NCBI RefSeq assembly: GCF_902833225.1
Contig: NZ_CADFEI010000025.1
Span: 26,795 to 90,794 of the forward strand
Reading direction: 5' to 3'
DNA: 64,000 bases
Source of the DNA: Burkholderia sp. BCC1644
GTDB lineage: Bacteria > Pseudomonadota > Gammaproteobacteria > Burkholderiales > Burkholderiaceae
Of this stretch, positions 17,455 to 26,991 are shown piece by piece. A program made the translations under genes and the position numbers. The notes below the pieces were generated by a model. That model ran no database searches. It worked only from the letters and a program-made list of their open reading frames with translations, and was not told the DNA's origin. Each line of letters begins with the position of its first letter. Position 1 is the stretch's first letter.

Positions 17455-17628
17455 ATGTTAATCGAACGGCAAAGGGCGCGCTTCGCAGGGCGAAAATCCC
17501 TTTTAGCGATAAGGTTTTTTCGGTGTGCCGGGCGGCGGTGCATTCGATCGCTTCGCCGGTTCGAGGGGAGGGGGCGGCCCTGGTTTTGTTGCGTCGTGAC
17601 GTGTCCGCCAGCTCTCGACATTCTCACG

Positions 17629-17637
17629 TGCTATAAT
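17629..17637 (+). promoter_or_regulatory. Extended -10 promoter of typA
   Basis: TGCTATAAT is a perfect extended -10 element (TG-n-TATAAT). No convincing -35 is visible at the usual distance, as expected for extended -10 promoters. The start would lie about 75 nt before the typA ATG. Confidence 0.6.
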
Positions 17638-17719
17638 TTGTGGCTTTCCAAGCTGCAACAGCGCGCGCCCGTGAAAACGAGCGGGCGCGTTTGCGCGTTC
17701 AAACGATTTCCAGGTTTCT

Positions 17720-19546
17720 ATGACCCGCGCCCTTCGCAATATCGCCATCATCGCTCACGTCGACCACGGCAAGACGACGCTCGTCGACCAACTGCTTCGC
17801 CAGTCCGGCACCTTCCGCGACAACCAGCAAGTCGTCGAGCGTGTGATGGACTCGAACGACATCGAAAAGGAACGCGGGATCACGATTCTCGCGAAGAACT
17901 GCGCGGTCGAATACGAAGGCACGCACGTCAACATCGTCGACACCCCGGGGCACGCAGACTTCGGTGGTGAAGTCGAGCGCGTGCTGTCGATGGTCGACTC
18001 GGTGCTGCTGCTGGTCGACGCGGTCGAGGGCCCGATGCCGCAGACGCGCTTCGTCACGAAGAAGGCGCTGGCGCTCGGCCTGAAGCCGATCGTCGTCGTG
18101 AACAAGATCGACCGCCCGGGCGCACGGATCGACTGGGTGATCAATCAGACCTTCGACCTGTTCGACAAGCTCGGTGCGACCGAAGAGCAGCTCGACTTCC
18201 CGATCGTCTACGCGTCGGGCCTGAACGGCTACGCGTCGCTCGACCCGGCTGCGCGCGAAGGCGACATGCGCCCGCTGTTCGAGGCGATCCTCGAGCACGT
18301 GCCGGTTCGCCCGGCCGATCCGGAAGCGCCGCTGCAGCTCCAGATCACGTCGCTCGACTATTCGACGTACGTCGGCCGGATCGGCGTCGGCCGCATCACG
18401 CGCGGCCGCATCAAGCCGGGTCAGCCGGTCGTGATGCGTTTCGGCCCGGAAGGCGACGTGCTGAACCGCAAGATCAACCAGGTGCTGTCGTTCAAGGGCC
18501 TCGAGCGCGTGCAGGTCGAGTCGGCCGAAGCGGGCGACATCGTGCTGATCAACGGTATTGAAGACGTCGGCATCGGCGCGACGATCTGCGCGGTCGATAC
18601 GCCGGAAGCGCTGCCGATGATTACCGTCGACGAACCGACGCTGACGATGAACTTCCTCGTCAACTCGTCGCCGCTCGCGGGCCGCGAAGGCAAGTTCGTG
18701 ACGAGCCGCCAGATCCGCGACCGCCTGATGAAGGAACTGAACCACAACGTCGCGCTGCGCGTGAAGGACACGGGCGACGAAACGGTGTTCGAGGTGTCGG
18801 GCCGTGGCGAGCTGCACCTGACGATTCTCGTCGAGAACATGCGTCGCGAAGGTTACGAGCTGGCCGTATCGCGTCCGCGCGTCGTGATGCAGGAAATCGA
18901 CGGCGTGCGTCACGAGCCGTTCGAGCTGCTGACCGTCGACGTCGAAGACGAACACCAGGGCGGCGTGATGGAAGAGCTCGGCCGCCGCAAGGGCGAAATG
19001 CTCGACATGGCGTCGGACGGCCGCGGCCGCACGCGCCTGGAATACAAGATCTCGGCACGTGGCCTGATCGGCTTCCAGAGCGAATTCCTGACGCTTACGC
19101 GCGGCACGGGCCTGATGAGCCACATCTTCGATTCGTACGCACCGGTCAAGGACGGTTCGGTCTTCGAGCGCCGCAACGGCGTGCTGATCTCGCAGGACGA
19201 CGGCGCGGCCGTGGCCTACGCACTGTGGAAGCTGCAGGATCGCGGCCGAATGTTCGTGAAGCCGGGCGACGCGCTGTATGAGGGCATGATCATCGGCATC
19301 CACAGCCGCGACAACGACCTCGTCGTGAACCCGATCAAGGGCAAGCAGCTGACCAACGTGCGTGCATCGGGTACCGACGAAGCCGTGCGTCTCGTGCCGC
19401 CGGTCCAGATGTCGCTGGAATACGCGGTCGAATTCATCGACGACGACGAGCTCGTCGAAGTGACGCCGCAGTCGATCCGCCTGCGCAAGCGCTTCCTGAA
19501 GGAGCACGAGCGTCGCCGCGCGAGCCGCGAAGGCGCGGTCGACTAA
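17720..19546 (+). CDS. typA: Ribosome-associated GTPase TypA/BipA
   Basis: The 608-residue translational GTPase has G1 'HVDHGKTTL' at residues 13-21, G3 'DTPGHADF' near 74 and G4 'NKID' near 128. The EF-G-like domains II, III and V and the TypA-specific C-terminal domain follow. BipA binds 70S ribosomes and assists 50S assembly and stress or low-temperature growth. Length and domain order are standard. It is a single gene with its own promoter and a strong terminator 28 bp after the stop. Confidence 0.97.
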   Translation: MTRALRNIAIIAHVDHGKTTLVDQLLRQSGTFRDNQQVVERVMDSNDIEKERGITILAKNCAVEYEGTHVNIVDTPGHADFGGEVERVLSMVDSVLLLVDAVEGPMPQTRFVTKKALALGLKPIVVVNKIDRPGARIDWVINQTFDLFDKLGATEEQLDFPIVYASGLNGYASLDPAAREGDMRPLFEAILEHVPVRPADPEAPLQLQITSLDYSTYVGRIGVGRITRGRIKPGQPVVMRFGPEGDVLNRKINQVLSFKGLERVQVESAEAGDIVLINGIEDVGIGATICAVDTPEALPMITVDEPTLTMNFLVNSSPLAGREGKFVTSRQIRDRLMKELNHNVALRVKDTGDETVFEVSGRGELHLTILVENMRREGYELAVSRPRVVMQEIDGVRHEPFELLTVDVEDEHQGGVMEELGRRKGEMLDMASDGRGRTRLEYKISARGLIGFQSEFLTLTRGTGLMSHIFDSYAPVKDGSVFERRNGVLISQDDGAAVAYALWKLQDRGRMFVKPGDALYEGMIIGIHSRDNDLVVNPIKGKQLTNVRASGTDEAVRLVPPVQMSLEYAVEFIDDDELVEVTPQSIRLRKRFLKEHERRRASREGAVD

Positions 19547-19864
19547 GCATTTCGACCGTTCGCTGCATGACGGAAAAGGCTGCCTTCGGGCAGCCTTTTT
19601 TGCATCTGCGCGACGCGCAACCGGATTGCCTGCAAAACACTGTTCCTGCGGGTCGTGGCAATCCGGCAAAACCCCGTCGCACGGTGCTTTCAGGCACATT
19701 TCACCGTGAACTCCGGTATCGGTTCTGTGATATGCTGCGCGCACGCAAGTTTTAGGTCCTTCCAAGCAAGACTTGATTCGCAATCCGCTAAACGGTCAGG
19801 CCGTGTCGCGGAAGGTTGAGTAACCCGCTATTTCTCGAGAAGCTCGAAGAAAGGTGAGCGTAAA
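19547..19864. other. typA-sucA intergenic region
   Basis: The first 55 bases carry the typA terminator. The remaining part of about 260 bases must contain the sucA promoter, but only a weak pair (TGAACT at 19707 and TATGCT at 19731, 18 bp apart) is visible. No gene is supported. Confidence 0.45.
19574..19601 (+). terminator. Intrinsic terminator of typA
   Basis: AAAAGGCTGC and GCAGCCTTTT form a perfect stem around CTTCGG-type loop bases, followed by T6. It lies 28 bp after the typA stop. Confidence 0.9.
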
Positions 19865-22729
19865 ATGTCAGATGTAATGAAGCAGTTTCAGCTGAACTCC
19901 TATCTGTTCGGCGGCAATGCTTCGTACGTTGAAGAACTGTACGATGCATACCTCAACAATCCGGCGTCGGTGCCGGAGAACTGGCGAGAGTATTTCGACG
20001 CGCTGCAGAACGTGCCTGCAACGGACGGCTCGAGTGCCAATGACGTCGCTCATTTTCCGATCGTCGAATCGTTCGCCGAGCGTGCGAAGGCCAATGCCTT
20101 CATCCCGCGCGAAAGCAGCACCAACCTTGCTGCAGCGCGCAAGCAAGTTCACGTGCAGTCCCTCATCAGCGCTTATCGCTTCCTTGGCTCGCAATGGGCC
20201 AATCTCGATCCGCTGAAGCGTCGCGAACGTCCCGCCATTCCCGAACTCGAACCCGCGTTCTACGACTTCTCCGAAGGCGACCTCGACCAGACGTACAGTG
20301 CCAGCAACCTGTATTTCGGTTTCGACCAGGCTTCGCTGCGCGACATCGTCAAGGGCCTGCGTGACACGTACTGCGGCACGATCGGCGCCGAATACATGTA
20401 CATCAGCGACCCGGAACAGAAGCGCTGGTGGCAGGAGCGCCTGGAATCGACTCGCGCGACGCCGAACTTCTCGACGGACGAGAAGAAGCACATCCTGAAT
20501 CGCCTGACGGCCGCTGAAGGCCTCGAGCGCTACCTGCACACCAAGTACGTCGGCCAGAAGCGCTTCTCGCTCGAAGGCGGCGAAAGCTTCATCGCGGCGA
20601 TGGACGAAGTCGTCCAGCACGCAGGCAAGAGCGGCGTGCAGGAAATCATCATCGGCATGGCCCACCGCGGCCGTCTGAACGTGCTGGTCAACACGCTGGG
20701 CAAGATGCCTGCCGACCTGTTCGCCGAATTCGAAGGCAAGCACGTCGACGACCTGCCGGCAGGCGACGTGAAGTACCACAAGGGCTTCTCGTCGGACGTG
20801 TCGACGGAAGGCGGCCCGGTCCACCTGTCGCTCGCGTTCAACCCGTCGCACCTCGAAATCGTGAACCCGGTGGTCGAAGGTTCCGCGAAGGCACGGATGG
20901 ACCGTCGCGGCGACGAAGACGGCCTGCAAGTGCTGCCGGTGCAGATCCACGGCGACGCGGCCTTCGCTGGCCAGGGCGTCGTGATGGAAACGCTGAACCT
21001 TGCGCAGACGCGCGGTTACGGCACGCACGGCACGCTGCACATCGTCATCAACAACCAGATCGGCTTCACGACGTCCGACCCGCGCGACGCGCGCTCGACG
21101 CTGTACTGTACCGACGTCGTCAAGATGATCGAGGCGCCGGTGCTGCACGTGAACGGCGACGATCCGGAAGCCGTGATCCTCGCGACGCAGATCGCGATCG
21201 ACTACCGGATGCAGTTCCACAAGGATGTCGTGATCGACATCGTCTGCTTCCGCAAGCTGGGTCACAACGAGCAGGACACGCCGGCCGTCACGCAGCCCCT
21301 GATGTACAAGAAGATCGCGCAGCACCCGGGCACCCGTGCGCTGTACGCCGAGAAGCTCGTGCAGCAGGGCGTGATCACCGCGGAAGACGCCGACGGCTAC
21401 GTGAAGGCGTACCGCAAGGCGATGGACGACGGTCACCACACGGTCGACCCGGTCCTGTCGAACTACAAGAGCAAGTACGCGGTCGACTGGGTTCCGTTCC
21501 TGAACCGCAAGTGGACGGATGCAGCCGACACGGCCGTGCCGCTCGCCGAACTGAAGCGCCTCGGCGAACGCATCACGACGGTCCCGGAAAACTTCAAGGT
21601 CCACCCGCTCGTCGAGCGCGTGATCAACGACCGCCGCAACATGGCGCGTGGCGACCAGCCGCTCGACTGGGGCATGGGCGAACACCTCGCATTCGCGTCG
21701 CTCGTCGCATCGGGCTACTCGGTGCGCCTGACGGGCCAGGACTCGGGCCGCGGCACGTTCACGCACCGCCACGCGGTGCTGCACGACCAGAACCGCGAGC
21801 GCTGGAACGACGGTACGTACGTGCCGCTGCAGAACATCGCCGAAGGCCAGGCGAAGTTCACGGTGATCGACTCGGTGCTGTCTGAAGAAGCGGTGCTGGG
21901 CTTCGAATACGGTTACTCGACCGCCGAGCCGAACACGCTCGTGCTGTGGGAAGCGCAGTTCGGCGACTTCGTCAACGGCGCACAGGTCGTGATCGACCAG
22001 TTCATCTCGTCGGGCGAAGTGAAGTGGGGCCGCGTGTCGGGTCTCACGATGCTGCTGCCGCACGGCTACGAAGGGCAAGGTCCGGAACACTCGTCGACGC
22101 GTATCGAGCGTTTCCTGCAGCTGTGTGCAGATCACAACATGCAGGTCGTTCAGCCGACGACGCCGGCGCAGATTTTCCACCTGCTGCGCCGCCAGATGAT
22201 CCGCCTGTTCCGCAAGCCGCTGATCATCGCAACGCCGAAGTCGCTGCTGCGTCACAAGGAAGCGGTGTCGGACCTGTCGGAACTGGCGAAGGGTTCGTTC
22301 CAGCCGGTGCTGGGCGAAACCGACGGCGGCATCGACGCGAAGAAGGTCAAGCGCGTGCTGGCCTGCTCGGGCCGTGTGTATTACGACCTCGTTGCGCATC
22401 GCCGCGAAGCGAAGGCGAACGACGTCGCGATCATCCGTATCGAGCAGCTGTATCCGTTCGCGCACAAGCAGTTCGAAGCCGAAATGAAGAAGTACGAGAA
22501 CGCGACTGAAGTGGTCTGGGTGCAGGACGAGCCGCAGAACCAGGGCCCCTGGTTCTACGTCGAGCACCATCTGAAGGAAGGCATGAAGGAAGGGCAGAAG
22601 CTGGCATACAGCGGCCGTCCGGCTTCGGCCTCGCCGGCGGTTGGCTACTACGCGAAGCACTACGAGCAGCAGAAGGCCCTGATCGAAGGTGCTTTCGGCC
22701 GCCTGAAGAGCGGATCGATCGCGAAATAA
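19865..22729 (+). CDS. sucA: 2-oxoglutarate dehydrogenase E1 component
   Basis: The 954-residue thiamine-diphosphate enzyme decarboxylates 2-oxoglutarate and transfers the succinyl group to the lipoyl arm of E2 in the TCA cycle. The N-terminal E2-binding segment begins with 'NSYLFGGNASYVEELYDAYL'. The ThDP site includes 'GMAHRGRLNVLVNTLGK' (about 261-277) and the magnesium-binding 'GDAAFAGQGVV' region. The transketolase-like C-terminal half includes 'QDSGRGTFTHRHAVLHDQ'. It is first in the operon sucA-sucB-lpdA. The ATG follows GAAAGGTGAGCGTAAA. Confidence 0.98.
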   Translation: MSDVMKQFQLNSYLFGGNASYVEELYDAYLNNPASVPENWREYFDALQNVPATDGSSANDVAHFPIVESFAERAKANAFIPRESSTNLAAARKQVHVQSLISAYRFLGSQWANLDPLKRRERPAIPELEPAFYDFSEGDLDQTYSASNLYFGFDQASLRDIVKGLRDTYCGTIGAEYMYISDPEQKRWWQERLESTRATPNFSTDEKKHILNRLTAAEGLERYLHTKYVGQKRFSLEGGESFIAAMDEVVQHAGKSGVQEIIIGMAHRGRLNVLVNTLGKMPADLFAEFEGKHVDDLPAGDVKYHKGFSSDVSTEGGPVHLSLAFNPSHLEIVNPVVEGSAKARMDRRGDEDGLQVLPVQIHGDAAFAGQGVVMETLNLAQTRGYGTHGTLHIVINNQIGFTTSDPRDARSTLYCTDVVKMIEAPVLHVNGDDPEAVILATQIAIDYRMQFHKDVVIDIVCFRKLGHNEQDTPAVTQPLMYKKIAQHPGTRALYAEKLVQQGVITAEDADGYVKAYRKAMDDGHHTVDPVLSNYKSKYAVDWVPFLNRKWTDAADTAVPLAELKRLGERITTVPENFKVHPLVERVINDRRNMARGDQPLDWGMGEHLAFASLVASGYSVRLTGQDSGRGTFTHRHAVLHDQNRERWNDGTYVPLQNIAEGQAKFTVIDSVLSEEAVLGFEYGYSTAEPNTLVLWEAQFGDFVNGAQVVIDQFISSGEVKWGRVSGLTMLLPHGYEGQGPEHSSTRIERFLQLCADHNMQVVQPTTPAQIFHLLRRQMIRLFRKPLIIATPKSLLRHKEAVSDLSELAKGSFQPVLGETDGGIDAKKVKRVLACSGRVYYDLVAHRREAKANDVAIIRIEQLYPFAHKQFEAEMKKYENATEVVWVQDEPQNQGPWFYVEHHLKEGMKEGQKLAYSGRPASASPAVGYYAKHYEQQKALIEGAFGRLKSGSIAK

Positions 22730-22743
22730 CCGACGGAAGCGAA

Positions 22744-22777
22744 ACGGGAAGGCGCGCGGCGCTTTCCCGTCTCTTTT
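22744..22777 (+). terminator. Hairpin with T-rich tail between sucA and sucB
   Basis: Arms of 12 nt (22744-22755 and 22759-22770, one G-U pair) are followed by CTCTTTT. It has the form of an intrinsic terminator but lies inside the operon, 14 bp after sucA. Partial termination or RNA processing would lower E2 and E3 relative to E1. Confidence 0.55.
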
Positions 22778-22864
22778 GGCCTGCCTGGCGCGTGGCGCGC
22801 CGCACCGGCCGAAGGAATCGCACGAACCTCGTCATTACCCAGATTAAGCATCCAGGAAAATCAC

Positions 22865-24139
22865 ATGGCTATCGTAGAAGTCAAAGTCCCCCAGCTTTCG
22901 GAGTCGGTTTCGGAAGCGACCATGCTGCAGTGGAAGAAGAAGCCGGGCGACGCAGTTGCGCAGGACGAAATCCTGATCGAACTCGAGACCGACAAGGTCG
23001 TGCTCGAAGTGCCGGCACCGGCAGCGGGCGTGCTCGCGCAAGTGCTGCAGAACGACGGTGACACGGTCGTTGCCGATCAGCTGATCGCGACGATCGACAC
23101 CGAAGCGAAGGCAGGTGCTGCCGAAGCAGCGGCGGGCGCCGCCGAAGTCAAGCCGGCAGCAGCGCCTGCCGCAGCCGCGCCGGTTGCACAGCCGGCCGCT
23201 GCAACGGCATCGAGCTCGGCGACGGCATCGCCGGCCGCATCGAAGCTGCTGGCCGAGAAGGGCCTGTCGGCAGGCGACGTCGCAGGTTCGGGCCGCGACG
23301 GCCGCGTTACGAAGGGCGACGCGCTGGCCGCTGGCAGCGCACCGAAGGCGGCTCCGGCTGCTGCACCGGCAAAGACCGCGGCGAAGCCGTCGCTGCCGGA
23401 AGTGAAGGTGCCGGCATCGGCGACGACCTGGCTGAACGATCGTCCGGAACAGCGTGTGCCGATGTCGCGCCTGCGTGCGCGTATCGCCGAGCGTCTGCTC
23501 GAATCGCAGCAGACCAACGCGATCCTGACGACGTTCAACGAAGTCAACATGGCTCCGGTCATGGAACTGCGCAACAAGTACAAGGACAAGTTCGAGAAGG
23601 AACACGGCGTGAAGCTCGGCTTCATGTCGTTCTTCGTGAAGGCGGCCGTGCACGCGCTGAAGAAGTTCCCGCTCGTGAATGCGTCGATCGACGGTAACGA
23701 CATCGTCTACCACGGCTACTTCGACATCGGTATCGCTGTCGGCTCGCCGCGCGGCCTCGTCGTGCCGATCCTGCGCAACGCGGATCAGCTGAGCCTCGCC
23801 GAGATCGAAAAGAAGATCGCCGAATTCGGCCAGAAGGCGAAGGACGGCAAGCTGTCGATCGAGGAAATGACGGGCGGTACGTTCTCGATCTCGAACGGCG
23901 GCGTGTTCGGTTCGATGCTGTCGACCCCGATCATCAACCCGCCGCAGTCGGCCATCCTCGGCGTGCACGCGACGAAGGAGCGCCCGGTTGTCGAAAACGG
24001 CCAGATCGTGATCCGTCCGATCAACTATCTCGCGCTGTCGTACGACCACCGCATCATCGACGGCCGCGAAGCCGTGCTGTCGCTCGTCGCGATGAAGGAT
24101 GCGCTGGAAGATCCGGCCCGCCTGCTGCTCGACCTGTAA
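22865..24139 (+). CDS. sucB: Dihydrolipoyllysine-residue succinyltransferase (OGDH E2)
   Basis: The 424-residue E2 core of the 2-oxoglutarate dehydrogenase complex has one lipoyl domain at residues 2-77, with the modified Lys in 'ETDKVVLEVPAP'. An Ala/Pro-rich flexible linker follows, then the E3-binding domain near 120-160 ('KLLAEKGLSAGDVAGSGRDG') and a catalytic domain ending in the 'DHRIIDGREAV' His/Asp motif. It transfers succinyl from lipoamide to CoA. A single lipoyl domain is typical of SucB, in contrast to multi-domain AceF. Confidence 0.97.
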   Translation: MAIVEVKVPQLSESVSEATMLQWKKKPGDAVAQDEILIELETDKVVLEVPAPAAGVLAQVLQNDGDTVVADQLIATIDTEAKAGAAEAAAGAAEVKPAAAPAAAAPVAQPAAATASSSATASPAASKLLAEKGLSAGDVAGSGRDGRVTKGDALAAGSAPKAAPAAAPAKTAAKPSLPEVKVPASATTWLNDRPEQRVPMSRLRARIAERLLESQQTNAILTTFNEVNMAPVMELRNKYKDKFEKEHGVKLGFMSFFVKAAVHALKKFPLVNASIDGNDIVYHGYFDIGIAVGSPRGLVVPILRNADQLSLAEIEKKIAEFGQKAKDGKLSIEEMTGGTFSISNGGVFGSMLSTPIINPPQSAILGVHATKERPVVENGQIVIRPINYLALSYDHRIIDGREAVLSLVAMKDALEDPARLLLDL

Positions 24140-24165
24140 GCCGAGTCTCACTGCATCGACCCGCT

Positions 24166-24197
24166 CCGCGGGTTCGCGCACACGCGCGAACCCGCGG
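24166..24197 (+). other. Perfect 13-bp stem-loop between sucB and lpdA
   Basis: The arms 24166-24178 (CCGCGGGTTCGCG) and 24185-24197 pair perfectly around six bases, with no T tract. It is not a classical terminator. It is more likely an mRNA-stabilising or processing element in the 81-bp gap. Confidence 0.5.
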
Positions 24198-24220
24198 GCG
24201 TACAAGTAGAAAGGATTGTC

Positions 24221-25651
24221 ATGTCCAAGGAATTTGACGTCGTCGTGATCGGCGCCGGCCCCGGCGGCTACATCGCCGCGATTCGCGCCGCGCAGCTCGG
24301 CAAGACCGTTGCCTGTATCGAGAAGTGGAAGAACCCGGCCGGCGCGCTGAAGCTCGGCGGCACGTGCCTGAACGTCGGCTGCATCCCGTCGAAGGCGCTG
24401 CTCGCGTCGTCGGAAGAATTCGAGAACACGTCGCATCACCTGGCCGACCACGGCATCACGGTCGACGGCGTGAAGATCGACGTCGCGAAGATGCTCGGCC
24501 GCAAGGATGCGATCGTCGAGAAAATGACGAGCGGGATCGAATTCCTGTTCAAGAAGAACAAGATCACCTGGCTGAAGGGCCATGGCAAGTTCACCGGCAA
24601 GACCGACGCCGGCGTGCAGATCGAAGTGAGCGGCGAAGGTGAAACCGAAGTCGTCACCGCGAAGAACGTGATCATCGCGACGGGCTCGAAGGCGCGTCAC
24701 CTGCCGGGCATCCCGGTCGACAACAAGATCGTGTCGGACAACGAAGGTGCGCTGACGTTCGACGCGGTGCCGAAGAAGCTCGCCGTGATCGGCGCCGGCG
24801 TGATCGGCCTCGAGCTCGGCTCGGTGTGGCGCCGCCTGGGTGCCGAAGTGACGGTGCTCGAAGCGCTGCCGGCATTCCTCGGCGCAGCCGACGAAGCGCT
24901 CGCCAAGGAAGCGGCCAAGCTGTTCAAGAAGCAGGGCCTCGACATCAATCTCGGCGTGAAGATCGGTGAAGTGAAGGCGACCGCCGACGGCGTGTCGATC
25001 GCCTACACGGACAAGGACGGCAACGCGCAGACGCTCGACGCCGACCGCCTGATCGTGTCGGTCGGCCGCGTGCCGAACACCGACAACCTCGGCCTCGAGG
25101 CAATCGGCCTGAAGGCGAACGAGCGCGGCTTCATCGACGTCGACGATCATTGCCGTACGGCGGTGCCGAACGTGTACGCGATCGGCGACGTGGTGCGCGG
25201 CCCGATGCTCGCGCACAAGGCGGAAGACGAAGGCGTGCTGGTCGCGGAAGTGATCGACGGCCAGAAGCCGCACATCGACTACAACTGCATTCCGTGGGTG
25301 ATCTACACGTACCCGGAAATCGCATGGGTCGGCAAGACGGAGCAGCAGCTGAAGGCGGAAGGCCGCGAGATCAAGTCGGGCAAGTTCCCGTTCTCGATCA
25401 ACGGCCGCGCGCTCGGCATGAATGCGCCGGACGGCTTCGTGAAGATGATCGCGGATGCGAAGACCGACGAACTGCTCGGCGTGCACGTGATCGCCGCGAA
25501 CGCGTCGGACCTGATCGCGGAAGCCGTGGTGGCGATGGAATTCAAGGCGGCGTCGGAAGACATCGCCCGCATCTGCCATCCGCACCCGTCGATGTCGGAA
25601 GTGATGCGCGAAGCGGCGCTCGCCGTCGACAAGCGCTCGCTGAACAGCTGA
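24221..25651 (+). CDS. lpdA: Dihydrolipoyl dehydrogenase (E3)
   Basis: The 476-residue FAD disulfide oxidoreductase reoxidises dihydrolipoamide and makes NADH. The FAD-binding 'VIGAGPGGYIAAIRAAQLG' is near the start, and the redox-active Cys pair sits in 'GGTCLNVGCIPSK' (about 46-58). The NAD site is 'VIGAGVIGLELGSVW', and the catalytic His-Glu pair lies in 'HPHPSMSE' near the C terminus. It is the third gene of the OGDH operon and probably serves this complex. Burkholderia often have extra E3 copies for pyruvate dehydrogenase elsewhere. Confidence 0.97.
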   Translation: MSKEFDVVVIGAGPGGYIAAIRAAQLGKTVACIEKWKNPAGALKLGGTCLNVGCIPSKALLASSEEFENTSHHLADHGITVDGVKIDVAKMLGRKDAIVEKMTSGIEFLFKKNKITWLKGHGKFTGKTDAGVQIEVSGEGETEVVTAKNVIIATGSKARHLPGIPVDNKIVSDNEGALTFDAVPKKLAVIGAGVIGLELGSVWRRLGAEVTVLEALPAFLGAADEALAKEAAKLFKKQGLDINLGVKIGEVKATADGVSIAYTDKDGNAQTLDADRLIVSVGRVPNTDNLGLEAIGLKANERGFIDVDDHCRTAVPNVYAIGDVVRGPMLAHKAEDEGVLVAEVIDGQKPHIDYNCIPWVIYTYPEIAWVGKTEQQLKAEGREIKSGKFPFSINGRALGMNAPDGFVKMIADAKTDELLGVHVIAANASDLIAEAVVAMEFKAASEDIARICHPHPSMSEVMREAALAVDKRSLNS

Positions 25652-25700
25652 GCACGGTATAGCGCCTGCCGGCAATCGGCCGGCGCAACCGTCTCATGAC

Positions 25701-25737
25701 GAAGGCGGGCGGGGTTTCCCGCTCGCCTTCGTTCTTT
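25701..25737 (+). terminator. Likely terminator of the sucA-sucB-lpdA operon
   Basis: Arms 25701-25713 (GAAGGCGGGCGGG) and 25718-25730 pair around GTTT with one wobble, followed by GTTCTTT. It is 50 bp after lpdA and just in front of zapE. Confidence 0.6.
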
Positions 25738-25749
25738 CCGGTTTGCCCG

Positions 25750-26847
25750 ATGAACGTCACCGAATACTACACGCGCGAACTGACCACGCGCGGCTATCAG
25801 TCCGATCCCGCGCAGCGCGCGGCCGTCGATCGCCTGCAGCAATGTTTCGACGAGTGGGTCGAGTACAAGGCGCGCCGCTCGAACGCATTCAAGAAGCTCA
25901 TCAATCATCCCGACCTCCCGCGCGGCGTCTACATGTGGGGCGGCGTCGGTCGCGGCAAGAGCTTCCTGATGGACAGCTTCTATGCGGTCGTGCCCGTGCA
26001 GCGCAAGACGCGCCTGCATTTCCACGAATTCATGCGCGAAGTACATCGCGAACTCGAGGAACTGAAAGGGCAGGCCGATCCGCTCGACGAACTCGCGCGG
26101 CGGATTGCGAAGCGCTACCGGCTGATCTGCTTCGACGAATTCCACGTGTCGGACATTGCGGACGCGATGATCCTGTACCGTCTGCTCGACCGCCTGTTCA
26201 ACAACGGCGTGCAGTTCGTGATGACGTCCAACTACGATCCCGACGACCTGTATCCGGATGGTCTGCATCGCGACCGCATGCTGCCGGCGATCGCGCTGAT
26301 CAAGGACAGGCTCGACGTGCTGAACGTCGACGCGGGCGTCGATTATCGCCAGCGCACGCTCGCGCAGGTGAAGATGTATCACACGCCGCTCGGCGCGGAC
26401 GCCGATCGCGAACTGCGCCATGCGTTCGGCAAGCTCGCGGCGGTACCCGACGAAAGCCCGATCCTGCATATCGAGAAGCGCGAGTTGAAGGCGCTGCGCA
26501 AGGCGGACGGTGTCGTCTGGTTCGACTTCGCGACGCTGTGCGGCGGCCCGCGTTCGCAGAACGACTACCTCGAGCTGGCGAGCCGCTTCCATGCGATCGT
26601 GCTGTCCGAGGTACCGCAGATGTCGCCGCGGATGGCGTCCGAGGCGCGCCGCTTCACGTGGCTCATCGACGTGCTGTACGATCACAAGGTCAAGCTGCTG
26701 ATGTCGGCAGCGGTGCCGGCGGAGCAGTTGTACGTCGAAGGCCCGATGGCCAACGAATTCGCGCGCACGGTGTCGCGAATCGTCGAGATGCAGTCGAAGG
26801 AGTACCTCGAAACGCCGCGCCGCATCGTCGATACGTCGCTGACCTGA
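25750..26847 (+). CDS. zapE: Cell-division ATPase ZapE (AFG1/LACE1 family)
   Basis: The 365-residue AFG1-like P-loop ATPase has Walker A 'GGVGRGKSFLMDSF' near residue 62 and Walker B 'LICFDEFHV' near 126. ZapE acts at the Z-ring during constriction in E. coli and is homologous to mitochondrial Lace1/Afg1. Start 25750 was chosen because the 18-residue in-frame extension to 25696 would translate the terminator hairpin. The location directly behind the OGDH operon fits betaproteobacterial genomes known to me. Confidence 0.93.
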   Translation: MNVTEYYTRELTTRGYQSDPAQRAAVDRLQQCFDEWVEYKARRSNAFKKLINHPDLPRGVYMWGGVGRGKSFLMDSFYAVVPVQRKTRLHFHEFMREVHRELEELKGQADPLDELARRIAKRYRLICFDEFHVSDIADAMILYRLLDRLFNNGVQFVMTSNYDPDDLYPDGLHRDRMLPAIALIKDRLDVLNVDAGVDYRQRTLAQVKMYHTPLGADADRELRHAFGKLAAVPDESPILHIEKRELKALRKADGVVWFDFATLCGGPRSQNDYLELASRFHAIVLSEVPQMSPRMASEARRFTWLIDVLYDHKVKLLMSAAVPAEQLYVEGPMANEFARTVSRIVEMQSKEYLETPRRIVDTSLT

Positions 26848-26856
26848 TTGCCTTGT

Positions 26857-26890
26857 CCGGTAATTGACGAGATTCAAACGTCAATTCCGG
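26857..26890. repeat. Inverted repeat upstream of the orphan transposase fragment
   Basis: CCGGTAATTGACG (26857-26869) and CGTCAATTCCGG (26879-26890) form a dyad with one unpaired base and a 9-bp spacer. It lies 10 bp after zapE and 100 bp before the transposase-like gene. It could be a T-less terminator, an operator, or a remnant of an insertion-sequence end. Confidence 0.5.
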
Positions 26891-26991
26891 TCAAATCCGC
26901 GCAATCTCGGGGTATTTTCGGATTTGTCTTATATTCATTGTTGAGGTGAGCCGATATCGTTGTGTCATGGTTACCAAGGCTGGAGATGTCC

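Larger units (their letters stand above)
17392..17719. other. Divergent marR-typA intergenic region
   Basis: No gene is supported in these 328 bases. The left part holds the marR promoter and operator half-sites. The right part holds the extended -10 element before typA and a GC-rich leader of about 80 nt with a GCGGGCGCG/CGCGCCCGT-like inverted repeat near 17666-17690. Confidence 0.5.

Noticed and set aside
19868..22660. Minus-strand open frame of about 930 codons opposite sucA
   Set aside because: Shadow of a highly conserved gene; no ribosome-binding site or recognisable domain.
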